Counted from the first letter of the stretch, positions 1 through 9,051 are shown. The stretch is 64,000 nt of DNA from CAIYRG01 sp964446945 (GCA_964446945.1 CAYUQO010000003.1:310001-374000), one strand, 5' to 3'. The notes: generated by a model not told the origin, from the sequence alone. Made by a program: numbers and translations.

Positions 1-1446
1 CATGCGCCCGACATGGCGGTACTCACGCCGATCTTCAATGATGGCCGGCTGATCGGCTATTGCGGGTCGATTGCCCACAAAAGCGATATTGGCGGCCCGG
101 TGCCGGGGTCCTGTTCCGGGCAGGCGCGGGAGACCTTCAATGAAGGGCTGCATCTGCCGGCGGTGCGCTATGTTCGCCGCGGCAGCGTCAACGCTGAAAT
201 CGAACGGATTATCGCCGCCAATAGCCGAACGCCCGAGTTGGTGCTGGGCGACATTCGCGGTCAGACGGGCGCCTGCCGCCTCGGCGAGCAGCGCGTCGGC
301 GAACTGATCGGCAAATTTGGTGAAGCCACATCGCTGCGCGCTTTCGATCGGCTCCTTGAAATCACCGCGCAACGGATGAAAGCGGCGATTGCAGATTGGG
401 CCGATGGCCGCTTCGAGGCTGAGCGTTTCATCGACGATGACGGAATCGAACTGAATAAACCGGTTCGCATCCATGTCGTTGTTGAGAAACGTGGGAACCA
501 TATCGCGCTGGATTTTTCCGCGTCTGCGGACCAGACACGCGGACCAGCCAATGTCAGGCCGCCTCTGGTGCGAGCTGCCTCAGCCTATGTGCTCATTTCC
601 CTGGTGGACCCGCTGATTTTCATCAACAGCGGAATCCTGAGTGTGCTTGAGGTCAGGACCCGGGAGGGCAGCATTCTCAATCCGCGCTTCCCTGCTCCCG
701 TGAACACCTACAACGCGACCGTCCATGCCATGGTCGAAGCGCTGTTTGACGCTCTGTCGCATTGTGTGCCGGCGCGTGCCCGCGCCGACGGATGCGGCAG
801 CCGTTCGATCATTATCGGCGGCCGCACGACATCGGCGGGTAAGACCTATGTGCAATATGAAATTGTCGGTGGGGGGGCTGGCGGACGGGCATCACGCGAT
901 GGCGCCTCCGGTACGACTGTCAATCAGAGCAACGCCAAAATCGCGCCCATTGAGATTATCGAAAGCGAATTTCCCACGCGCATAGAACGGTTCGAGCTTA
1001 TTCGCGATTCCGGTGGGGCCGGAAAATTCCGCGGCGGACTGGGAATCCTGCGCGAATATGTCAATCTCGCGGAAGCCCGGTTTTCGATCCGCTCGTCCAA
1101 ACACGTGATTCCACCGCACGGCGTCGCCGGTGGAAATGACGGACGCTGCGGCGACCTGACGATCAATCCGGACACGGCGGACGCAAAGCATCTGCCGACG
1201 CGCTACGCCGATTATCCGCTGAAAGCGCGCGACGTGTTTCGCCTCGAAACACCGGGCGGAGGTGGCCTTGGAAATCCGTTTGAACGTGATCCGGACAGCG
1301 TTCTCAATGATGTCATACAGGGTTATGTCTCGCCCGCGAAGGCAGCCACGGATTACGGCGTTGCGGTCACGGCGACGGCAGAGGATTGGGCCATAGATCA
1401 TGAGGCGACGCAGCGTCTGCGGTCGCTCCGCAGCAACAGGGAATAG
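1..1446 (+). CDS. hyuB: Hydantoinase B / oxoprolinase subunit, 5' end outside window
   Basis: This is the C-terminal four fifths of a HyuB-family subunit, which with HyuA hydrolyses hydantoins, 5-oxoproline or related cyclic amides using ATP. The reading frame is open from base 1 (HAPDMAVLTPIF), so the start lies upstream and the first in-frame ATG (base 13) is internal. Family marks are the NTYNATVHAMVEAL segment, the glycine-rich GGGAGGRASRDG stretch and the C-terminal GGGGLGNPFERDP. A run of seven G at 871-877 lies inside the gene and is in frame. The stop is 3 bases before the next gene, so the two are co-transcribed. HyuA is probably just upstream but is not visible. The exact substrate is not known. 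The family call is firm. Confidence 0.85.
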   Translation, partial: HAPDMAVLTPIFNDGRLIGYCGSIAHKSDIGGPVPGSCSGQARETFNEGLHLPAVRYVRRGSVNAEIERIIAANSRTPELVLGDIRGQTGACRLGEQRVGELIGKFGEATSLRAFDRLLEITAQRMKAAIADWADGRFEAERFIDDDGIELNKPVRIHVVVEKRGNHIALDFSASADQTRGPANVRPPLVRAASAYVLISLVDPLIFINSGILSVLEVRTREGSILNPRFPAPVNTYNATVHAMVEALFDALSHCVPARARADGCGSRSIIIGGRTTSAGKTYVQYEIVGGGAGGRASRDGASGTTVNQSNAKIAPIEIIESEFPTRIERFELIRDSGGAGKFRGGLGILREYVNLAEARFSIRSSKHVIPPHGVAGGNDGRCGDLTINPDTADAKHLPTRYADYPLKARDVFRLETPGGGGLGNPFERDPDSVLNDVIQGYVSPAKAATDYGVAVTATAEDWAIDHEATQRLRSLRSNRE

Positions 1447-1449
1447 CAA

Positions 1450-2259
1450 ATGGGCGTGCTTAGAACGGGCGTGATCGGATTGGGTGCAATGGGCTTCCAG
1501 ATGGCTCGCCACATGGTGAACAAGGGATTCGAAGTCACAGGTTGCGACGTCGCACCAGGGCCGGTCGCACGCGCGGCCGATGCGGGCGTGAAGATCGCCG
1601 GCAGTGCAGCGGAAGTTGGCGCACGGTCCGACGTCGTCATTGTGATGGTTGCGACCGATAAGCAAGTGAAGGACGTGATTCTTCAGTCCGGCCTGCTGGA
1701 GCGGATGGCTCCCGGCGGCGTCATCTGCGTCTCCAGCTCGACCTCGCCTGAGACGGCGCGCGAACTCGAAGCGGCGTGCGACAAATGCCGGATCGGTTTC
1801 CTGGACACTCCAGTCGTGCTGGGACAGGAGGCCGCCGACAGCGGCACGCTCACGGTGTTCTGCGGCGGGCGTGCCGAAGCGTTCGAAAAGGCGCAACCCG
1901 TCCTTTCGGCTTTCGGCGCCAATGTTATGCATGTCGGCACCTGTGGCATGGGACAGCTCACCAAGACCGCAAACAACATGCTTTTGTGGGCCTGCATGGC
2001 GGCCAATTATGAAGTGCTCGGCATGATGAAGCAGATGGGCGCGGACATCCCGAAGCTCGTCGCGGCGCTGCAACATTCGAGTGGCGCCAACTGGTCGCTC
2101 GAAAAATGGGGCCGCAGCACGGGGAAATGGGCGGAAAAGGACATGGATGTGGCGCTGGAGCTGGCGCAGCAAGCGAAGGTCGCCATGCCATTGTCGGCGT
2201 TGGTGGATCAACTGATGAAAGGCCTCAATCAGGACAAGATGAAGGCGCTGCTGGCCTGA
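1450..2259 (+). CDS. NAD(P)-dependent beta-hydroxyacid dehydrogenase (HIBADH/GarR family)
   Basis: The 269-aa protein belongs to the 3-hydroxyisobutyrate / tartronate-semialdehyde reductase family, cytosolic enzymes that interconvert beta-hydroxyacids and semialdehydes. The Rossmann motif GLGAMG is at residues 10-15. The catalytic lysine (K172) sits in GMGQLTKTANN. The substrate motif normally near DAPVSGG reads DTPVVLGQEAADSGTL here, so the Ser-Gly-Gly that contacts the substrate carboxylate is changed. The protein is also 20-30 residues shorter than typical members, at the C-terminus. It lies between hydantoinase B and an ABC importer, pointing to catabolism of an imported acid or amide. 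The specific substrate cannot be assigned. Confidence 0.85.
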   Translation: MGVLRTGVIGLGAMGFQMARHMVNKGFEVTGCDVAPGPVARAADAGVKIAGSAAEVGARSDVVIVMVATDKQVKDVILQSGLLERMAPGGVICVSSSTSPETARELEAACDKCRIGFLDTPVVLGQEAADSGTLTVFCGGRAEAFEKAQPVLSAFGANVMHVGTCGMGQLTKTANNMLLWACMAANYEVLGMMKQMGADIPKLVAALQHSSGANWSLEKWGRSTGKWAEKDMDVALELAQQAKVAMPLSALVDQLMKGLNQDKMKALLA

Positions 2260-2301
2260 TATATTGTCGTCGCCGTTCGGGAGCCTACGCGGGTCGCTGA
2301 A

Positions 2302-3300
2302 ATGAGGAATCTGTTCCAATCGATTGTCGCGGCGCTGGTGATGGCGGCTGCCGGAATGATTGCGCCGAGTGCGGCTGCGACGCCGCAGCTGATTCCGATC
2401 AAAGTCGCCTATGACGGCTATTCCATGACAACAGCGCCGATGAACTACGCGCTGCAGAAGGGAATTTTTCGCAAATACGGCCTTGATGTCACGCTGGTCT
2501 ATATCGACGCCGGCACGACTTTGTCCCAGGCCGTGGTCGGCGGGTCGGTCAAAATCGCGCAGAACGGCTATTCGCCTGCCGCCGCGGCGGCGGTGCAGGG
2601 CGCCGGGATCGTCTTCATCGGTGGAATTTCCAATCAGTTGCCGTTCCAGCTTGTGGTGAAATCATCGATCAAATCCGCAGCCGATTTGCGGGGAAAGAAG
2701 ATTGCGATCTCGCGTTTCGGCGCGTCCTCCGATGTCGCGGCAACTTATGCTTTGCAGCATCTCGGATTGAAGCGCAGCGATGTTGTGCTGCTGCAATTGG
2801 GCGGGGAGGGCACGCGCACGGCGGCTATGCTGTCCGGCCAGATCGACGGCTCATTCGAGCAGTATCCGCGCACCGGCGAGTTGGAAGAGAAAGGCTATCA
2901 CGTGCTCGTCGATTGCCTTTCGATTGCGGTCGATTATCCGAACACCTCATATGTTTCGACGCGCGATTTCGTGCAGAAAAATCCGGAAGTGGTGAAGCGC
3001 TTCCTGATGGCGATTTCGGAAGGCATCCATGATTTCAGGGCCAACCGGGCGGATGCGCTGAAATACACGTCAACATTCCTGAAGGCGCCGCCTGGACCAG
3101 CGCTGTCGAAGGCATACGACATCTTCACGCAAAAGGTTTATCCGGATATTCCGCGTCCATCGCTGAAAGGAATTGCGCTCGTTCTGGCCGAGTTGAAAAC
3201 CACCGTTCCGGCGGCCGGCAAGTTCAGGCCGGAGCAACTCGTCGACACGGCGCCCCTCGATCAGCTCGAACGCGAAGGTTTCTTCGCGACCCTCAAATAA
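2302..3300 (+). CDS. ABC transporter periplasmic binding protein (NMT1/SsuA/TauA-like)
   Basis: The 332-aa protein has a Sec signal peptide of about 26 residues (hydrophobic core AALVMAAAGMIAPSAAA). Its NMT1/THI5-like fold has the usual start, IPIKVAYDGYSMTTAPMNYALQKGIFRKYGL in pieces. Proteins of this family bind sulfonates, taurine, pyrimidine precursors, nitriles or small aromatic acids for the matching importer. The stop codon overlaps the ATG of the ATPase gene by one base (TAATG), so the three importer genes are coupled. Placement with hydantoinase and amidohydrolase genes suggests an amide or ureide ligand, but this is inference. Confidence 0.85.
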   Translation: MRNLFQSIVAALVMAAAGMIAPSAAATPQLIPIKVAYDGYSMTTAPMNYALQKGIFRKYGLDVTLVYIDAGTTLSQAVVGGSVKIAQNGYSPAAAAAVQGAGIVFIGGISNQLPFQLVVKSSIKSAADLRGKKIAISRFGASSDVAATYALQHLGLKRSDVVLLQLGGEGTRTAAMLSGQIDGSFEQYPRTGELEEKGYHVLVDCLSIAVDYPNTSYVSTRDFVQKNPEVVKRFLMAISEGIHDFRANRADALKYTSTFLKAPPGPALSKAYDIFTQKVYPDIPRPSLKGIALVLAELKTTVPAAGKFRPEQLVDTAPLDQLEREGFFATLK

Positions 3301-4100
3301 TGTCGTCGCAACGGATCAAACTTGAGGCACGCGGCGTACGGCTGAGTTACGCTAATGAGCGCACAAAGCGCCGTCTGGAGATCCTGGCCGGAATTGATCT
3401 TGCGGTAGACGAGGGCGAACTCGTGGCGATTGTCGGACCGAGCGGTTGCGGCAAATCGAGTTTCCTCGCGGCCGTGGATGGGCTGATCAAAACGGCCGCC
3501 GGAACGATTGAACTGGATGGCAAAGCGGTGTCCGCGCCCGGCCGCGAACGCGCAATGGTGTTTCAGCAGGATTCGCTGTTTCCTTGGCGGACGGTGTTGC
3601 GCAACATTGCCTATGGCCTGGAGCTGCGCCGCGAGCTTCCGGCTGCGGAAATTCGCGAACGTGCCGAATCGCTGATCGATGTGGTTGGCCTCACCGGTTT
3701 TGCCGAGAGCTATCCGCACGAATTGTCGGGCGGCATGCGCCAGAGAGTGAATATCGCACGCGCGCTCGCCCTTGAGCCGGAATTGCTGCTGCTCGACGAG
3801 CCATTTGCATCGCTTGATGCGCAGACGCGCGATTTGATGCAGGCCGAATTGTTGAAAATACTCGCCCGCACCCGCACGACTGCACTGTTTGTCACCCATC
3901 AGATCGACGAAGCGGTCTTCGTGGCGGACCGCGTTGCTGTCTTTTCCGCCCGTCCCGCGCGCGTCAAACAGATTGTCACGATTGACCTGCCTGCTCCGCG
4001 CCGGCTGGAGATGAAATTGCTGCCGCGTTTCCGCGAGCTGCAGGACGAGATCTGGCGTTCGATCTACGAAGAAACCGTGCAGCTCACGGCCGCGCAATGA
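3300..4100 (+). CDS. ABC transporter ATP-binding protein (SsuB/TauB-like)
   Basis: This is a 266-aa nucleotide-binding subunit of the importer. Walker A GPSGCGKSS is at residues 46-54, the Q-loop glutamine near 89-90, the signature LSGGMRQR at 142-149, Walker B LLLLDEPF at 162-169 and the switch histidine at H200. All catalytic elements are intact. Length and sequence type match the nitrate/sulfonate/taurine class. The gene overlaps its upstream neighbour by one base and its downstream neighbour by ATGA, so translation of the three subunits is coupled. Confidence 0.92.
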   Translation: MSSQRIKLEARGVRLSYANERTKRRLEILAGIDLAVDEGELVAIVGPSGCGKSSFLAAVDGLIKTAAGTIELDGKAVSAPGRERAMVFQQDSLFPWRTVLRNIAYGLELRRELPAAEIRERAESLIDVVGLTGFAESYPHELSGGMRQRVNIARALALEPELLLLDEPFASLDAQTRDLMQAELLKILARTRTTALFVTHQIDEAVFVADRVAVFSARPARVKQIVTIDLPAPRRLEMKLLPRFRELQDEIWRSIYEETVQLTAAQ

Positions 4101-4924
4101 CAATCGAGCCGGCCGCCGAAGCACTTATCGCTGCGCCAGACGGAGTTTCGGTGGCGGCGCCGCGGCGCAACCTGAACGCCGCGATCGGAATGCTTTCCGT
4201 CCTGGCGTTTCTCGCGCTGTGGGAAATCGCCGTCGCATTGGGCTGGATCGCACCACTGTTTGTCAGTTCGCCCAGCCGCATCCTGATCACCGGGTACGGC
4301 ATGCTCCGGGATGGCAGCATCTTCCCGGATCTTGCCGTCAGCGCGGAAGAATTCATTCTGGGATTTGGACTCGCCGCGATCATCGGCATCCCGCTCGGAA
4401 TCCTGATGGGCTGGTATTCACGGCTGAACGCGGTTCTCGATCCTTTCGTGAATGCCCTTTATGCCACACCGCGCATTGCGTTGATGCCGCTCATTATCAT
4501 CTGGTTCGGCATCGATCTGCCGGCCAAAATCGCGATTATCTTTCTGTCATCCGTGTTTCCGATCCTTGTGAACACCATAACCGGCGTGCGTACGATGGAG
4601 CGCGATTTCGTCAAGGTCGCGCGCTCTTTCGGCGCCACGGACCGGCAGTTGTTTGCGACTGTTGCGCTGCCGTCTTCCGTCCCCAATTTGCTGACCGGCC
4701 TTCGGCTCGGGCTGGGCCATGCCCTCATCGGTATTGTTGTCGGCGAGATGTATGGTTCGTCAGCAGGCATCGGATTCATGATGCAAACCGCCGGCGCCAC
4801 GTTCCAGACCGACAAGGTCATGGTGGGAATTATGATCATTGCGGCTGCCGGAATGGGCATGACGCAGTTACTCAGATCCATTGAGCGGCGCTTCGACTCC
4901 TGGCGGCCGGACCACCATCTCTAA
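4097..4924 (+). CDS. ABC transporter permease (SsuC/TauC-like)
   Basis: This 275-aa inner-membrane subunit has about six hydrophobic segments and the cytoplasmic EAA-type loop (VKVARSFGATDRQLFATVALP), which docks on the ATPase. The N-terminal 30 residues are a soluble extension. It starts at an ATGA overlap with the ATPase gene. With the binding protein and ATPase it completes a three-subunit importer in which the permease probably works as a homodimer. Ligand unknown. Confidence 0.9.
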   Translation: MTIEPAAEALIAAPDGVSVAAPRRNLNAAIGMLSVLAFLALWEIAVALGWIAPLFVSSPSRILITGYGMLRDGSIFPDLAVSAEEFILGFGLAAIIGIPLGILMGWYSRLNAVLDPFVNALYATPRIALMPLIIIWFGIDLPAKIAIIFLSSVFPILVNTITGVRTMERDFVKVARSFGATDRQLFATVALPSSVPNLLTGLRLGLGHALIGIVVGEMYGSSAGIGFMMQTAGATFQTDKVMVGIMIIAAAGMGMTQLLRSIERRFDSWRPDHHL

Positions 4925-4985
4925 GTACGATTGACAGCGATCCCGCACGCGCCGATTGTTACCTGGCCTACAGGAGGGTACGGCC

Positions 4986-6176
4986 ATGCTGAATCGTCGT
5001 CGTTTGTTGTCGAGTGCGGCCGCAATGGCCGCGACTGCGGCGCTGTTTCCCCGCGATGCTCTCGCTGCGGCGGCGAATTACGATCTCGTTGTCAAAGCCG
5101 GGCGAGTCATCGATCCGGCGAGCAGGCTGGATGCAGTCCGCGATATCGCCATTGCCAATGGCAAAATCGCCGCGATTGGGGCCAACATCGCGCCCGGCGG
5201 CGCGCAGGTCGTTGATGCCGGCGGCAAACTCGTCGTCCCGGGATTGATTGACGTCCACACCCACACGGCCCGATTCAAAGAAGGACCGGAATTGGTTCTG
5301 AAGGATGGCGTCACCGGCTGGATCGACGCAGGTTCGCAGGGCGCCGACCATATCGAGGACACGATTGCCGTGGCCAGATCCGCGCCCCAGCAGGCGCGGG
5401 TCCTGATCAATATCGGACGCGCCGGAATATTGCCGGAAGGCGATACTATGGACCTCAACCGCGCGAATGTGGATGCCTGCCGCAACGCCATCGCCACCCA
5501 CCGTGACATGATCGCTGGCGTGAAGGCACGCCTGTCGCGCGATGTTGCTGGTCCTAATGATTACGAGGTCTTGCGGCGTACACAGCAGGTGGCTTCGTCC
5601 TTCAATCTTCCCGTCATGATACACATGGGCCAGACGATCACGCCGCTGGGGAAACTGATCGACCTGCTGAAACCGGGCGATGTGGTAACGCATATGTATG
5701 CGCCGCCGCCAAACAGTATCATTGATGACAACGGGCGGATCATACCCGAAGTGACGGCGGCGCGCCGTCGCGGCGTCTGGTTCGATGTCGGCAATGGTCA
5801 GACCGGTCACATGCGCTGGGACACGATCGACCAGATCGTGAAGGCGAACTTCTGGCCGGACACGTTCTCCACCGACTGGAACACGAACGCGCATATGACC
5901 GGCGTGATCGATTTTCCCAACTGCATGTCCAAGTTTCTCATGCTGGGCATGCCGCTAAACGACGTTGTTGCCCGCGGAACTGTGAATGCAGCGAAGATTT
6001 TCCCGGTGTTCCGCGGCCGCGGCACGCTTGCGGTGGGCGCGCCCGCAGACGTCGCAATACTCGATCTCCGGAACGGCGATTTCGAATATCTCGACAACTT
6101 CAACGGCAAGCGTATGGGCCATCAGAGACTGTTCCCGGCAGGAACGGTCATTGGTGGCAAATACACAACGGCATAG
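4986..6176 (+). CDS. Exported amidohydrolase / deacetylase-family metallohydrolase
   Basis: The start was set at the ATG at 4986 because an ideal AGGAGG lies at 4972-4977, eight bases before it; an upstream TTG at 4956 would put the ribosome site inside the gene. The 396-aa product begins MLNRRRLLSS followed by a hydrophobic alanine-rich stretch ending LAAAA, a likely twin-arginine signal. The dihydroorotase/hydantoinase-like domain shows DVHTHT (H91, H93), a VMIHMGQ strand, VVTHMYAPPP and STDWN, the metal ligands of a binuclear amidohydrolase. Such enzymes cleave cyclic amides or N-acyl groups. Export is unusual for this class and suggests periplasmic processing of the compound before or during import. 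Confidence 0.8.
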   Translation: MLNRRRLLSSAAAMAATAALFPRDALAAAANYDLVVKAGRVIDPASRLDAVRDIAIANGKIAAIGANIAPGGAQVVDAGGKLVVPGLIDVHTHTARFKEGPELVLKDGVTGWIDAGSQGADHIEDTIAVARSAPQQARVLINIGRAGILPEGDTMDLNRANVDACRNAIATHRDMIAGVKARLSRDVAGPNDYEVLRRTQQVASSFNLPVMIHMGQTITPLGKLIDLLKPGDVVTHMYAPPPNSIIDDNGRIIPEVTAARRRGVWFDVGNGQTGHMRWDTIDQIVKANFWPDTFSTDWNTNAHMTGVIDFPNCMSKFLMLGMPLNDVVARGTVNAAKIFPVFRGRGTLAVGAPADVAILDLRNGDFEYLDNFNGKRMGHQRLFPAGTVIGGKYTTA

Positions 6177-6209
6177 AGTCACATCATCACGCATGACTCT
6201 GGCCGCTTG

Positions 6210-8009
6210 ATGTCCGACGATCATAGGCTTCGCCGCGCCGCAGCACTCGAAGCGTCCGGCCGTAGTGCAGAAGCGGCAGCGCTTTACCGTGTATTGCTGA
6301 CTCAAACGCCGAAGGACCCGGACGTTCTGCACACGCTGGCGCTGATTGAGAAACGGCGGGGAAACACGACAGAGGCCGAATCGCTGCTGCGCAGGGCCAT
6401 TGCCGTCGCTCCTCGCAGTCCCGAACTGCACAACAATCTCGCCAATCTCTTACATGCAGCCGGACGCCTGGCGGACGCCGAATCCAGCTACCGCCGCGCA
6501 GTGGCGCTAAAGCCGGATTCAGTTGAGCCGAACTACAATCTCGCCGTCACGCTTGAAAAGCTAGGCCGGTTGCCGGAGGCACTGGTTGCGCATGCAGCTG
6601 CGGTGTCGCGCAATCCCCATTTCGCCCCGTCACTGACTCGCATGGGCGCGCTCCTGATCGAAGAGAACCGTTTGAACGAGGCTCTTGAGGCGCTGCAGCG
6701 CGCCGCCGCGGTGGATTCAGGCTTTGTTGACGCGCATTATCACTGCGGCCGGGCGCTGGCGCGCCTAGGAAGGCATGACGAGAGCATCACCATGTTGGAG
6801 CGCGCTGCCGCGCTTGCGCCGAACCGGATCGAAATCCGGGTTGCGCTCGGCAACAGCCTGCGCGATGCGGGGCGCGTTGAGAACGCATTGGCAGTGTACC
6901 GTTCGGCAATTGAACTCGACCCTCACCGCGCGGATGTGCACGCTGAATATGCACGGCTTGCACACGAACAGGGCCAATCGGAGCCATTTGAAAGTTTTGT
7001 GGCCGCGCGCCGGCAGGGCATAGTCGATCCGGATCTTCTGCTGATGGAAGCGCATCTTCGCATGCGCGGTGGCGATCTCGATTTTGTCGAGCAATTGCTG
7101 CGTGACGCAGAAGCCGCAGCGCCGGGGCGAGCCGATATTTGCGCGTTTCTTGGAACGGTGCTGGCGGAACGCAAACGCTTTGCCGATGCGGCTCAGTATT
7201 TTGGCCGTGCAATTGCGGCCGATCCGGCATCATGTTCTTTGCGACATCAATGGGGCTTTGCGCTGCTCGGGGCCTCCGACTTTGCGGAAGCGAGACGGCA
7301 ATTTGAACACGCGCTCCGGATCAATCCTTCCGAGCAGCTGGCGCTGGCCGGGCTCCTGCTCGCACTCCGTGCGGAGGGTGACCCACGATATCCCCATTTC
7401 GCGGACTTCAATCGATTTGTGAAGATTTACGAGATCAGCGCTCCGCCGGGATTCCGAACGGAAGAATTCCTCGACACGCTTGCCGCAGAGTTGCGCGCGG
7501 CGCATTCGGGCAGGCTCGAACCACTGGATCAGACACTGCGCGGCGGCACGCAGACGCTCGGGGATCTGTTCTCCCGGTCCACGCCGGCAGTGACGGCACT
7601 GCGCCGCGCGATTGCCGAAAAAGTCGAAGACTATATCCAATCCGTGACTCGGGGCGTCCCCAATGCCACGATAGCACGGCGGTCTGGCGGTTTCCGCTTT
7701 GCCGGATCATGGTCGTGTCTTCTCAGGCCGCAGGGGTTTCACACCAATCACATCCATCCGGAGGGGTGGATCAGCTCGGCATTCTATGCCGATCTTCCGT
7801 CGGCCGTTGATAATCATGAAACGCATGAAGGCTGGTTCAAATTGGGAGAGTCGAATCTCGGCTTAGGTGCAAGCGACAGGCCGGAACGGTTGGTGAAGCC
7901 AGAGCGCGGCATGCTGGTGCTGTTCCCCTCGTTTTTCTGGCATGGCACAGTTCCCTTCGGAGGTAGTGATACGCGCCTGACTGTCGCGTTTGACGCGGTC
8001 CCGGCATGA
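6210..8009 (+). CDS. TPR protein fused to a 2-oxoglutarate/Fe(II) oxygenase domain
   Basis: The 599-aa protein starts at the ATG at 6210, directly after a TTG in the same frame. Residues 1-370 are about ten tetratricopeptide repeats (A-x3-A pattern with NLAN, NPHFAPS and NPSEQLAL loops). Residues 470-599 match the 2OG-FeII_Oxy_5 family: GFHTNHIHPEGW supplies the first histidines, FWHGTVPF the distal histidine and DTRLTVAFD the C-terminal strand with the co-substrate arginine. Related fusions are thought to hydroxylate protein or small-molecule partners held by the TPR part. It overlaps the next gene by ATGA. The substrate is unknown, and its presence in a catabolic operon is odd. Confidence 0.8.
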   Translation: MSDDHRLRRAAALEASGRSAEAAALYRVLLTQTPKDPDVLHTLALIEKRRGNTTEAESLLRRAIAVAPRSPELHNNLANLLHAAGRLADAESSYRRAVALKPDSVEPNYNLAVTLEKLGRLPEALVAHAAAVSRNPHFAPSLTRMGALLIEENRLNEALEALQRAAAVDSGFVDAHYHCGRALARLGRHDESITMLERAAALAPNRIEIRVALGNSLRDAGRVENALAVYRSAIELDPHRADVHAEYARLAHEQGQSEPFESFVAARRQGIVDPDLLLMEAHLRMRGGDLDFVEQLLRDAEAAAPGRADICAFLGTVLAERKRFADAAQYFGRAIAADPASCSLRHQWGFALLGASDFAEARRQFEHALRINPSEQLALAGLLLALRAEGDPRYPHFADFNRFVKIYEISAPPGFRTEEFLDTLAAELRAAHSGRLEPLDQTLRGGTQTLGDLFSRSTPAVTALRRAIAEKVEDYIQSVTRGVPNATIARRSGGFRFAGSWSCLLRPQGFHTNHIHPEGWISSAFYADLPSAVDNHETHEGWFKLGESNLGLGASDRPERLVKPERGMLVLFPSFFWHGTVPFGGSDTRLTVAFDAVPA

Positions 8010-8707
8010 TCCCCCGCGCGCGGCTCGGTTTCATCATACCGTCGTCCAATCGCATGGCCGAGCCGCAAATCCAGCACTACGCGCCAGCCGGGGTAATTCC
8101 GCATTTCACACGGCTCCGCATGACCAACCGTCACCGCAAACCACTGCCGGAACTGCTGCCGGCCATTCTGGATTCGGTGGCGCTGCTGATGGATTCCAAA
8201 TGTGATGTCATCGTTTTCCAGTGCACGGGCACTTCGATGTCGGGCGGAGTCGAAGCGGATGATGCGGTGGTCGCGGCGATCCGCAAGGCAGCCGATCGTC
8301 CGGCCGTGAGCACCGCGGGTGCGGTGCGCGCCGCATTGTCTGAACTCGGAGCGTCAAGGATAATCTTCATTTCGGAAACTGGCGCTGAAGGTCATGGCAA
8401 GAAACTCAATTATCTCCGCCAGGCGGGCTACGAGATTGTACAGGACCGGGCGGCGTGTCTCGCCGGATCGGATGCCTATTGCACGACGCCGCCCGAGTTC
8501 TGGTACGACGCCGCAATGCAGCTGAAGGATGCGCGCGCGCAGGCGTGTTTCATTTCCTGCGCCAATATCCAGAGCATGGATGTGATTGAGCGTCTGGAGC
8601 AGTCGCTCGGGATTCCGGTGATCACCAGCAATCAGGCGGCGCTCTGGTGTGCGCTGCGGCTGGTCGGAATTCGCGCCTCCGGGCCGGGCATGCTGTTCCG
8701 CCACTAA
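8006..8707 (+). CDS. Maleate isomerase / arylmalonate decarboxylase-like protein (Asp/Glu racemase superfamily)
   Basis: The 233-aa protein belongs to the maleate cis-trans isomerase / arylmalonate decarboxylase group. It has the N-terminal GFIIPSSNRMAEP, the first cysteine loop FQCTGTSMSGG (C73) and the second cysteine loop FISCANIQSMD (C185, with C181 nearby). Maleate isomerases use two such cysteines and arylmalonate decarboxylase only the second, so retention of both favours isomerase or racemase chemistry. It is the last gene of the operon and overlaps the TPR-oxygenase gene by ATGA. No terminator hairpin follows within 60 bases. Possible substrates are maleate, hydantoin-derived amino acids or malonates; none is proven. 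Confidence 0.8.
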   Translation: MIPRARLGFIIPSSNRMAEPQIQHYAPAGVIPHFTRLRMTNRHRKPLPELLPAILDSVALLMDSKCDVIVFQCTGTSMSGGVEADDAVVAAIRKAADRPAVSTAGAVRAALSELGASRIIFISETGAEGHGKKLNYLRQAGYEIVQDRAACLAGSDAYCTTPPEFWYDAAMQLKDARAQACFISCANIQSMDVIERLEQSLGIPVITSNQAALWCALRLVGIRASGPGMLFRH

Positions 8708-9008
8708 AAGCCGGATCCCCAAGAAAAACGGCATTTCAACCGCTACACCGCTACAAACCTGGATTCATTGGGCGATTGCAAATTCAAACCGCTACAGCAA
8801 GTGTAACAGACGGCTACAGCCCGCTACGCGAGGGCAAAATGCTCCGAGAATCGCAAGTGTAGAAGTGTAGAAGTGTGAAGGCAGATGTAAACATTACGGT
8901 TTTTGCTCGCAGGTCATAACGGCGCGCGAACGCCATTCGGGGGGCGGCACTCGCAGAAATAAACTATGACAATAGGACTACACCTATCTGCGTACTTGGT
9001 CAAGCGCC
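8708..9008. other. Intergenic stretch, no gene seen
   Basis: About 300 bases after the catabolic operon hold no convincing reading frame. The sequence repeats short GCTACA/GCTACG words (8739-8827) and an 8-base tandem (8855-8878), and it runs into a scrap of a piuC-like gene at 9009. It looks like degenerate sequence at a rearrangement boundary. Confidence 0.5.
8855..8878. repeat. Tandem 8-bp repeat, three units
   Basis: Three head-to-tail units of AAGTGTAG lie here, the last ending GA instead of AG. The tract is short and non-coding, and its function is unknown. It is beside the left end of the 43-bp direct repeat. Confidence 0.6.
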
Positions 9009-9051
9009 AATACACGCCGGTCAGTTTGGTGATCGCCGGATTGCCGGGCAC
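9009..9051. repeat. 43-bp direct repeat, left copy
   Basis: These 43 bases are identical to 13608-13650 and in the same orientation. The right copy lies inside the 3' part of piuC. The two copies bracket a 4.6-kb islet of small genes. Identity ends sharply on the left; to the right a weaker match to piuC continues for a few codons. Confidence 0.9.

Noticed and set aside
892..2319. Long minus-strand reading frame (475 codons) opposite hyuB and the dehydrogenase gene
   Set aside because: It is rich in Arg, His and Gln, has no domain, and covers two genes with clear family motifs on the other strand. It is a GC-codon shadow.
4956..4985. Upstream TTG start for the exported amidohydrolase
   Set aside because: It would place the near-perfect ribosome site inside the gene and put extra residues before the twin-arginine signal.
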